Shown here piece by piece: positions 7,037 to 14,464 of a stretch of DNA of 26,462 nucleotides. The position numbers were made by a program, and so were the translations under genes. Positions within the stretch are counted from its first letter, which is position 1, and each line of letters opens with the position of its first letter. The notes under the pieces are model-generated. The model ran no database searches. It was not told where the DNA came from and saw only the letters and a program-made list of their open reading frames with translations. Source of the stretch: CAYUYM01 sp964449305 (GTDB lineage: Bacteria; Bacteroidota; Ignavibacteria; SZUA-365; CAYQST01); NCBI GenBank assembly GCA_964449305.1, contig CAYUYM010000023.1:1-26462 (forward strand). Direction: 5' to 3'.

Positions 7037-8290
7037 TTAGTCTGTCTTCATGTTGGCGATGAGGGCCGTACCGAACTCGGAGCATTTCACCTCGTTGGCC
7101 CCATCCATGAGCCGTGCGAAATCGTAGGTCACGGTTCTCTGCGCCAGCGTGTGTGTCATGGCCGCGATGATGAGCGCCGCCGCCTCGAACCAGCCCATGT
7201 ATTGCAGCATGAGCTGTGCGCTCAGGATCACCGAGCTTGGATTCACCTTGTCGAGCCCGGCATACTTGGGCGCCGTGCCATGCGTGGCCTCGAACACCGC
7301 ATGCCCGGTGACGTAGTTGATGTTGGCGCCCGGAGCGATGCCGATGCCACCCACCTGCGCCGCGAGCGCGTCCGAGATGTAGTCACCGTTGAGATTGAGC
7401 GTCGCGATCACATCGTATTCCGCGGGGCGGGTGAGGATCTGCTGCAGGAAGGCGTCGGCGATCACGTCCTTGATGATGACACCGTTCGGGAGCCTGCGCC
7501 ATGGACCGCCATCCATGAGCTGCGCGCCGAATTCGCGGTCGGCAAGCTCGTAGCCCCAGTCGCGGAAACCACCCTCGGTGAACTTCATGATGTTCCCCTT
7601 GTGCACCAGCGTCACAGACTCGCGTTCATACCTGATCGCATACTCGATCGCCGCGCGCACCAGGCGCTCCGTCCCCTCCTTCGACACGGGCTTCACGCCG
7701 ATCGATGCCGTGTTCGGGAAGCGGATCTTCTTCACGCCCATTTCCCCCTGCAACCAGGTCACCACCTTTTCCGCCTCCGGAGTCCCGGCCTTCCACTCGA
7801 TGCCGGCATAGATGTCCTCGGTGTTCTCGCGGAAGATCACCATGTCGATGAGTTCCGGATGGAACACGGGAGCAGGGACACCCGTGAAGTACCGCACGGG
7901 ACGGAGGCAGACATAGAGATCGAGTTCCTGTCGAAGTGCCACGTTGAGCGAACGGATGCCGCCACCGATGGGGGTGGTGAGCGGTCCCTTGATGCCGATG
8001 TGATACTCCGCGATGGCCCGCAGGGTGTCGCTTGGGAGCCAGGCGTTTTCACCATACACCGACAGCGCCTTCTCACCGGCGTACACTTCGAACCAGTTGA
8101 TCTTCCGGGCACCTCCATACGCGATCTCCACGGCAGCGTCGATCACCCGCACAGACGAGTTCCAGATGTCTGGTCCGGTGCCGTCGCCCTCGATGAAGGT
8201 GATGATGGGATTGTCGGGGACGATGAGCTCACCGTTCTCGATGCGGATTTTTTCCCCATGTGCGGGCGGGATGAGTTTGTCGTAGGTCAT
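7037..8290 (-). CDS. icd: isocitrate dehydrogenase (NADP+)
   Basis: This 417-residue enzyme oxidatively decarboxylates isocitrate to 2-oxoglutarate in the TCA cycle. It is nearly collinear with E. coli Icd, offset by one at the active site: Ser114, Asn116, Arg120, Arg130 and Tyr161 correspond to E. coli Ser113, Asn115, Arg119, Arg129 and Tyr160. NADP choice is shown by Lys-Tyr in APKYAG and by Tyr and Arg in VTYDFARLM, the counterparts of E. coli 344/345 and 391/395. Ser114 is the residue that AceK phosphorylates in enteric bacteria; no aceK is seen here. The ATG at 8290 has GGAGC at good spacing. The cytochrome and HGO-like genes follow closely and are probably co-transcribed. Confidence 0.96.
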   Translation of the reverse strand: MTYDKLIPPAHGEKIRIENGELIVPDNPIITFIEGDGTGPDIWNSSVRVIDAAVEIAYGGARKINWFEVYAGEKALSVYGENAWLPSDTLRAIAEYHIGIKGPLTTPIGGGIRSLNVALRQELDLYVCLRPVRYFTGVPAPVFHPELIDMVIFRENTEDIYAGIEWKAGTPEAEKVVTWLQGEMGVKKIRFPNTASIGVKPVSKEGTERLVRAAIEYAIRYERESVTLVHKGNIMKFTEGGFRDWGYELADREFGAQLMDGGPWRRLPNGVIIKDVIADAFLQQILTRPAEYDVIATLNLNGDYISDALAAQVGGIGIAPGANINYVTGHAVFEATHGTAPKYAGLDKVNPSSVILSAQLMLQYMGWFEAAALIIAAMTHTLAQRTVTYDFARLMDGANEVKCSEFGTALIANMKTD

Positions 8291-8356
8291 TGTTGCTCCA
8301 AAGGTATCGTGAAACATTCCTGCATTCTGTGAGGTGCGTGGAGTATGCGAAACCCA

Positions 8357-8372
8357 ATCCGTGTCAGCGGAT
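8357..8372 (-). terminator. weak hairpin at the stop of the T9SS surface protein gene
   Basis: On the minus strand ATCCG (8372-8368) pairs with CGGAT (8361-8357) around the stop codon, followed by TGGGTTT. The stem is short and the T-run poor, so read-through into icd is plausible. Confidence 0.25.
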
Positions 8373-11300
8373 GATGTGCATCGTGCCGTGCGACACACCG
8401 CCACCCGCCTCGATACGGAGGAAGTACATCCCGCTCGGCAGTGTCCCTGGTGTGACCACCTCCTGGTGCGATCCGGCCTGCATCACGGCGTCCACCACCA
8501 GCGCCATCTCGCGGCCGGTCACATCGACAAGCGTCATCCGCACCGGGCCCGCCTCGCGCAGCTGGTAGGTGACAAGAACCGGTGCGCCGGCAGTCGTGGT
8601 GTTGGGCGTGATCCGCAGGTCGCGGATGGGACCGTCCATGGTCGATGCCCGCTCCACGGTGATCGTGGCGGGCTCGCCGATCATGCCTTCGTCATCCGAC
8701 AGTGAGAGGCGGTAGTCGTGCGCGCCCGTGCCGGGTTCCCTGTCGATGAGCTCGCAGGCGCCCGTGGTGGCGGGGATGATCGTTCCAAGGTCCTCCCAGA
8801 GGTCAAGGCCGGACAGGGAGCGTTCGACGCGGTAGCGGGCATTGACCGGGATGTCCACCACATTCCAGCGCAGCGATGTGGTGCCGTCGGCCCGGGCGCT
8901 GCCGCGGAAGTTCTCCGAGGGAAGCTTGGCCGTGAACGGTGCTGCCATGCCCCAGATGCCCGAGAGGTCGGTGATGCCGGTGATGGTGACGCTGTTCGAG
9001 ATCGGCGAGGATGTGGAGGCGGTCGGGAGCCACGTACCATGGCGCACCGGCTGCCGCCAGCCGGCGATGAGCGCGGGGTTGAGGATGTTGGACGGCTGCA
9101 GCTCGTTCGACGTGTAGAACAGTGTGAGCTCGGCGGTGTACCCGCTGCCCACAACATCAAATGTGTACCAGCGATAGACGTAGCGCTTGCGGGCGATGCT
9201 GTAGGGCGGGAGCTGCATGGGATGCATGTGCGGCGTGATGGAGGTCACCGATCCGGACAGGAGGCGGATCACCGCCACCTTGTGACCGAAGGCGTTCGTG
9301 ATCGTCCGTGTGTCACCGGCCGCCATGGGACCGACCGCAGTCTGCACGTCGCTGGACGGCTCGATCTGCAGGACCACCGGCAGTGTGAGCGGGGAATTGT
9401 GGATGGGGGTGCCGGTCACGGAGTTCGTCCCGCTGATGGTCACGCTGCTCACATACGTTCCCGGCATCATGTTCAGGCTGTTGGCGGTGAGGAGGAAGTA
9501 CTGCCCCTCCACCCCCGAGGTGCTTGAGATGGTCAGCCACGGGGCGCCTGGGCCTGTCACCGACCAGGCGATCACGCCCGGCCCGAATGCACCGCCGCAG
9601 TTGAGCACCTGCACCGCCTTCGTGGGATTCGACCGGCGGTAGGAGACCTTGATGAAGATCGTGTCCGCACCCACGCAGAGCTTCCGGCGTGCGATCACGC
9701 TGTAACTCACGGGAATCGTCAGTGGTGTGTTCGCCGCATGTGGATCAGTGACGGTGATGCTGCCGGTGTAGACGCCCGACGGCAGATCCGTTCGGAGCAC
9801 ATCGATCGTGAATGCGCCCGTATTGACACCGCTGGCGGGATCGGGTGTGATGCGCAGCCAGGCAGGCGCCGTGACGGTGGTCATCGACGAGGTCGCGGTC
9901 CATTCGATGAGGGAACCGAGACCGTTGGCGTTGGCGATCGCCACATTCTGCGCCGCAGGCAGGGAGCCGAGCTCCTCGGCGGTGAACGCGAGGGCGGTGG
10001 GTGTTGCCGTGATCACGCCCTGGGGCACGGTGGAATGCGCAGCCCAGGTGCCGGTGATGTCGGTGAAGGGATTCGTCGGAGAGATGAGGTTCGTGGTGGT
10101 GTTGAGTGTGCCTGGCTGTGTGGACCACAACCCCGTGCTTGTCGGACGGAAGCGTGCGGCGAGGCCGGACTCCGTCTGCCCGTTGAGATCACTGTCCTTG
10201 TAGGACAGGGTGAGGTAATACATGTTGCCCGGTTCAACACCCGCCGCCTCCAGCGTGTGGTAACGGTTGATCGATGGAAGGTTGCCGACCCAGGTGTGGA
10301 AGCCGGAGATGAGGCGTGCTGTCACAGGCACGGCAATGACTGGTGCAAGCACGGGAACCACGGTGATGCCCAGCCCACCGAAGGTGTTGGCGCCGACGGT
10401 GATCGTGCGCGTGGTGCGCACGATGCCGGTGAGCGTGCCGTCGAGCGTCATGGTGCCCGCCGGACCCAACTGGAGTTCGTTGGGGGACGTCACCACAAGC
10501 GCCGCACTGGCGTTGATGTTCAGCGCCTTCGCGACGACGGGCGAGGCCTGCAGCGTCTTCGGTGCGGCCGTTCCACCGTTGGTGAGCGTGAGCGTCGAAT
10601 ACGTCTGCGGAAGAATGGTCTGCGGGATGGTGCCGGTGTATGCCACGTCGGCGTCGGTGCGGGAGAAGTCCACCGGGCCGGAGACGGTGCCGAAGTTCGA
10701 GGCCATGGTCAGCTTCGCGAGCGTGCCGAGGTCGTCACCCACGCTGAGGGTGCCGTTGCCTGTCCCGTTCTGGGCATTTCCACTGCCATCGGCGGAGAGG
10801 CCCATGCCGGCCTCATTCCATGTGCCCTCGGTGATGACCAGCGAGTTGCCGATGTTGACCGGACCGGTCTGCGTCACGCTGGTGTTGATCACGCGGACAT
10901 CCCAGAAATACGTGCCCGCGAGTGCACGCGGAGCCGTGATGCTGCGGCTTCTGCACACACGGAGGAAGTCGCGGTTGCCCGCGGCGTCGTTGGGGAAGGC
11001 GATGGAGGCTGTACCCGTGGTGGTGAAGGTGTTGGCATTGAAGCTTTGCGCCGTCATCGCTGCGCCAGTGCGGGAGAAATACACGGCGTTGCCCGTGGGG
11101 ATGGATGTCGCGCCGTTGTCGTACCAGCCATGCCGGCCGGCAGGGAAGGTGGCGGCATTGGCCGCTCCATGGGCCAGGCCGTGGATGTGCCCCGCGGTTG
11201 CATTCCGGATCGACACGGCATCGGAACCGCCGGCAATCGAGATGGCATTCGCGCTCGAGGTGAAGTATTGGTTCGACGTGCCCCATGTCGCCGGAACCTG

Positions 11301-12698
11301 CACGGCGATCAGACCGTCGGAGGGATCCACATCGTTGAATGGTACGGAGATGTAGCCTCCGACAACGATGATGCATCCGGCGGGCAGGTTGGACCAGAGC
11401 GCATCGTTCGAAAAGGTCACCGTTCCATACGGGAAGGCTCCCGATGAGGTCGCATCGGAAAGCATGAAGCCGCGCATGTCGAGGCTGTCCTTCACGACAA
11501 TGAGCTCCACCGATTCGCTCGTGGACAGATCTCCTGACGTGTTGTGATACTCGTTCACCACCACGGTGGGATCGGGTGGAAGCTCGTTTTCCAGGATGGT
11601 CAGCGTGTGCTGGCTTGGTGTGCCCACCGATCCTGCGGGTGACGTCACAATTCCGGTGATGGTGAGGATGAGGGTCTTGTTCCCCTCGAAGATCGCATCG
11701 TCAATCGCCTGGATGGCGAGTGCGGTGGACGACACTCCGGGCGGTACCATGATGTGGATCGGCCAGTTCGTGTATGTGTAGTCGACACCGTTCACCGCCG
11801 TGCCACCAGTGGCAGATATTTCAATCATGGCCAAAGCCGTGGGAACAGGGGACAGGATGAGGCCGATGTTGGTGATGCCACCATTCTCTGCGAGCGATGA
11901 CGTGGCCTGCTCGAAGGAGACAACCGGTGGCTGCGGGCCGACGGTGGAATTCGCGGTTATCGTCACGTCGTCGATGGCGAGGCCCTGGGCGTTCGACGTG
12001 GTCGTGCCGCTGGCCACGGAGAAGTTCCACGCGAGGTAGAGGTTGGAGCCGGCAGCAAGCGTGACGCCCGGAAGAGCTGTGCCGGGGACGTTCACTGATG
12101 CTCCGGGTGCAGAGGCATATCCGGTGTTGTCTGCGTCGCCGGGGATGGTGGTGAGAAAGGATGTGCCGGCGGATGTCCAGGTGCTGCCATCAGTGGAGTA
12201 GTACATCTGGATGGCAAAGCCTGCGGTGTTCGATCCCTTGCGATATTTCTCCACATTGTAACCGATGGTGAAGGTCACCGCCTCGGTGCCATTGTTGGTG
12301 AGAAAGGTGTACAGGTTGCCGGACTTGGTTCCGGAACTCGACGACATCCATCCGATGGCGCGATCGGTGCTCGTTGCCGTGTCGCCGGCGGCGTAATTGT
12401 ACATGCCGTTGGAGGCGCTCGAACTCATGTTGTTCCCGGCGGAGCGATCCGCATTTCCGACGGCCGCTGCGTAGGTCCCGACCACGCGCGCACCCGTGCT
12501 GAGCTTGTCCATCTTCCAACCGCTTGGAAGCGGGGAATTGTAGGAGGTGCCGATGGTGAAGGGCTCCGTGATGGTCGCCCCGGCGCTGATCGGGATCTGC
12601 GCGAACGCCGGGAGGGCGGAGATGCAGAGGACAAGTGCCGCAAGGATGGAAGGCAGATGCTTCATGTGGCGTGAAATGGCGGGGCTGGTGCGTCTCAT
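8364..12698 (-). CDS. large secreted multidomain protein with C-terminal T9SS sorting domain
   Basis: A 1,444-residue surface or extracellular protein. A signal peptide ends at ALPAFAQ (residue 34). A beta-rich N-terminal module with a LAWNFSV...GLAIDDVTI ending spans about 35-255, and a Calx-beta domain about 258-372 (VSFEQATSSLAENGG, then DDAIFEGNKTL). A lamin-tail-like domain begins near 376 (VVVNEYHNTSGDLSTSESVE). A threonine/glycine-rich, probably beta-helical region follows (600-830). Two BACON/Ig-like repeats lie at about 898-1005 (PAWLRITPDPASG) and 1006-1120 (APWLTISSTSG). The last ~90 residues are a type A T9SS sorting domain (VRMTLVDVTGRE...LPSGMYFLRIEAGG), cut off at the cell surface after export. 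No catalytic motif is seen; adhesion or surface binding is likely but unproven. Starts at 12698 and 12665 both give a signal peptide and neither has a good ribosome-binding site. Confidence 0.9.
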   Translation of the reverse strand: MRRTSPAISRHMKHLPSILAALVLCISALPAFAQIPISAGATITEPFTIGTSYNSPLPSGWKMDKLSTGARVVGTYAAAVGNADRSAGNNMSSSASNGMYNYAAGDTATSTDRAIGWMSSSSGTKSGNLYTFLTNNGTEAVTFTIGYNVEKYRKGSNTAGFAIQMYYSTDGSTWTSAGTSFLTTIPGDADNTGYASAPGASVNVPGTALPGVTLAAGSNLYLAWNFSVASGTTTSNAQGLAIDDVTITANSTVGPQPPVVSFEQATSSLAENGGITNIGLILSPVPTALAMIEISATGGTAVNGVDYTYTNWPIHIMVPPGVSSTALAIQAIDDAIFEGNKTLILTITGIVTSPAGSVGTPSQHTLTILENELPPDPTVVVNEYHNTSGDLSTSESVELIVVKDSLDMRGFMLSDATSSGAFPYGTVTFSNDALWSNLPAGCIIVVGGYISVPFNDVDPSDGLIAVQVPATWGTSNQYFTSSANAISIAGGSDAVSIRNATAGHIHGLAHGAANAATFPAGRHGWYDNGATSIPTGNAVYFSRTGAAMTAQSFNANTFTTTGTASIAFPNDAAGNRDFLRVCRSRSITAPRALAGTYFWDVRVINTSVTQTGPVNIGNSLVITEGTWNEAGMGLSADGSGNAQNGTGNGTLSVGDDLGTLAKLTMASNFGTVSGPVDFSRTDADVAYTGTIPQTILPQTYSTLTLTNGGTAAPKTLQASPVVAKALNINASAALVVTSPNELQLGPAGTMTLDGTLTGIVRTTRTITVGANTFGGLGITVVPVLAPVIAVPVTARLISGFHTWVGNLPSINRYHTLEAAGVEPGNMYYLTLSYKDSDLNGQTESGLAARFRPTSTGLWSTQPGTLNTTTNLISPTNPFTDITGTWAAHSTVPQGVITATPTALAFTAEELGSLPAAQNVAIANANGLGSLIEWTATSSMTTVTAPAWLRITPDPASGVNTGAFTIDVLRTDLPSGVYTGSITVTDPHAANTPLTIPVSYSVIARRKLCVGADTIFIKVSYRRSNPTKAVQVLNCGGAFGPGVIAWSVTGPGAPWLTISSTSGVEGQYFLLTANSLNMMPGTYVSSVTISGTNSVTGTPIHNSPLTLPVVLQIEPSSDVQTAVGPMAAGDTRTITNAFGHKVAVIRLLSGSVTSITPHMHPMQLPPYSIARKRYVYRWYTFDVVGSGYTAELTLFYTSNELQPSNILNPALIAGWRQPVRHGTWLPTASTSSPISNSVTITGITDLSGIWGMAAPFTAKLPSENFRGSARADGTTSLRWNVVDIPVNARYRVERSLSGLDLWEDLGTIIPATTGACELIDREPGTGAHDYRLSLSDDEGMIGEPATITVERASTMDGPIRDLRITPNTTTAGAPVLVTYQLREAGPVRMTLVDVTGREMALVVDAVMQAGSHQEVVTPGTLPSGMYFLRIEAGGGVSHGTMHIIR

Positions 12699-12765
12699 GA
12701 TGGTGCTCGTTGTGTGTATGCAAAGGCAGATTCACGACCTCCCGGGTCGGAATTTCATCAACCCT

Positions 12766-12796
12766 GAAAAATACGGGCTAAATCGGCAACGTACAA
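12766..12796 (-). promoter_or_regulatory. candidate promoter of the T9SS surface protein gene (TTG-N20-TATTTTTC)
   Basis: On the minus strand TTG (12796-12794) is followed by 20 bases and TATTTTTC (12773-12766), one base from TAnnTTTG. It begins just after the histidine kinase stop codon and 68-100 bases before the possible start codons, so the surface protein can be transcribed independently of the kinase. Confidence 0.45.
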
Positions 12797-12799
12797 TAC

Positions 12800-14464
12800 T
12801 CAGAGACCGTTCTGACGCGGTTCCGACGGCAGCATGATGGTGAATTCGCTGCCTTTCCCCGGCTCGGAGGTCACGCGCAGTTGTCCACCATGCATCTCCA
12901 CGAAGTTTCGGCAGAGGATGAGGCCGAGGCCGGTGCCGCGTTCCTGGTCGGTGCCCTTCAGTGAGAAGCGTTCCGCGTCCGAAGTCAGGCGGTCCAGCAG
13001 CTCCCTCGATATGCCGACACCGGTGTCGTGCACGGAGATTGAGTCATGGACACCGGTCCGCATTGCGACAACGTGGATGCTGCCGCCGCGTTCCGTGAAC
13101 TTCAGGGCGTTGCTCACGAGGTTGCGGATGATGGTGGTCAGCATGTTCAGATCCGCACGCACGGAAAACCCCTCGGGGATGTCCGTCACGATGGTGATCA
13201 TCTTGTGCGCTGCCAGGGAGTGCACACCATCCAACACGTCCAGCACCACGGGTGCGAGCGACAACGTGATCGGGGTGCAGGTGATGCGACCGGAACTCAT
13301 GCGCGACCAGTCCAGCAGATTCTGCAGCAGATCGTGGGCGCTGGAGCTTGCCGTGTTGATGCCCAGCACGTAGGTGCTCCGGAGCTCGTCCGTGAGCATG
13401 GCATCGTCATCAACCAGCATGTCCGAGAACCCGAGGATGGTGAAGAAGGCATTCTTCAGATCATGAGCGACGAGGGAGAAGAACATGTCCTTGGTCGCGT
13501 TCGCCACCTGCAGCTCTTCAGCGATGGCACGGTACCGCTTCTCCGAGGCGGCGAGGCGGTCCATGATCGCATGTCGCTGCGTCGTGTCACGGCCCACAGT
13601 CACGTGGTAGGTTGCACCACTCCATGTGTACTGGTGCCGCGATGCCTCGATCCACCGCATGGATCCGTCAGCCACGATGAGCCGGAACTCGGCCTGGGAG
13701 GCGTCCGCCGCCGGGACGGCGACCGCGGCATCGGACTCGTGGACGAACTCCGCAAGCCGCCGACCGATGAGGGCCTCCGGCGTCATGCCGAGGAGCCGCG
13801 CCATCGATGGGGAGGCGTAGACGAATGCCCCAAGCTCGTCGGACACGGTGACGAGCTCCTCCGAGTTCTCGGTGATCAGGCGGAAGCGCTCCTGTGTCTC
13901 CTCCAGCGCGGCGCGCATCTCCTGCTCGGGCGTGAGATCCATCAGGGAACAGCGGAGGATCATGCTCCCATCCGCGCGCTGCTGCGCTGCGCTTTCCATG
14001 CGGGCAACCACGACAGCACCGTCGGCTCGACGGAATTGGAGCTCGCAATGCGCGCGCAAACCCGGCTGGGTCAGGCTGTGGAAGTGGAAGTAGTAGGTGT
14101 CCTGCGATCCGGGCATCAGGTAATGCGTCAGGAGCCGCCCCTTCATCGTGCGCCGCTCATGGCCCAGGAGTGTGCTCACGGTGAGATTGAGATTCACGAT
14201 CCTCCCACTCTCGTCAAGATCCAGGAGGCCGGCAGGTGCGGATTCGAAGAGTTCCAGGTAGCGGGCATGCATCACCTCGAGCCGCTCCTGCGTGCGCAGG
14301 AGCTCGTCGTTCTGCATCTCCAGTTCCACCTGATACACGTTCAGATCGTGGATGATGCGCACGGCGTCGATGGCCTCCTGAAAGGTCGTCTCCTCGGCCG
14401 AATGCTCGAGGAGTTTCTCCGCACGCAGGCGGAGTGCGTGAATCTGTTCTTCTGTCATGGCCAT
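12800..14464 (-). CDS. PAS-PAS sensor histidine kinase
   Basis: A 554-residue kinase without membrane segments, hence probably cytoplasmic. An N-terminal helix carries the HDLNVYQVELEMQNDELL motif common before PAS sensors. PAS domains span about 66-180 and 190-298; the second ends in a typical PAC strand. The dimerisation domain has the phospho-acceptor His334 in FSLVAHDLKN. The ATPase domain shows the N-box NLVSNALKF (448-456), G1 DTGVGI (480-485) and G2 GTGLGL (510-515), so it should be active. It has no receiver domain and no response regulator lies nearby. The ATG at 14464 has GGGAGAAG upstream and overlaps the end of the CheB-CheR fusion gene by ten bases; a second ATG at 14458 would give an ATGA overlap. 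The two are surely co-translated. Confidence 0.93.
   Translation of the reverse strand: MAMTEEQIHALRLRAEKLLEHSAEETTFQEAIDAVRIIHDLNVYQVELEMQNDELLRTQERLEVMHARYLELFESAPAGLLDLDESGRIVNLNLTVSTLLGHERRTMKGRLLTHYLMPGSQDTYYFHFHSLTQPGLRAHCELQFRRADGAVVVARMESAAQQRADGSMILRCSLMDLTPEQEMRAALEETQERFRLITENSEELVTVSDELGAFVYASPSMARLLGMTPEALIGRRLAEFVHESDAAVAVPAADASQAEFRLIVADGSMRWIEASRHQYTWSGATYHVTVGRDTTQRHAIMDRLAASEKRYRAIAEELQVANATKDMFFSLVAHDLKNAFFTILGFSDMLVDDDAMLTDELRSTYVLGINTASSSAHDLLQNLLDWSRMSSGRITCTPITLSLAPVVLDVLDGVHSLAAHKMITIVTDIPEGFSVRADLNMLTTIIRNLVSNALKFTERGGSIHVVAMRTGVHDSISVHDTGVGISRELLDRLTSDAERFSLKGTDQERGTGLGLILCRNFVEMHGGQLRVTSEPGKGSEFTIMLPSEPRQNGL

Noticed and set aside
8276..8283. TACCTTTGG before icd (minus strand, near 8303-8311) as a promoter element
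   Set aside because: It fits TAnnTTTG but lies within about 20 bases of the ATG and overlaps the GGAG ribosome-binding site, so transcription would start too late. The position is approximate.
5192..8332. Plus-strand open frames across the HGO-like, cytochrome and icd genes
   Set aside because: All three minus-strand genes are recognisable families with intact motifs, and the plus-strand frames are their shadows.
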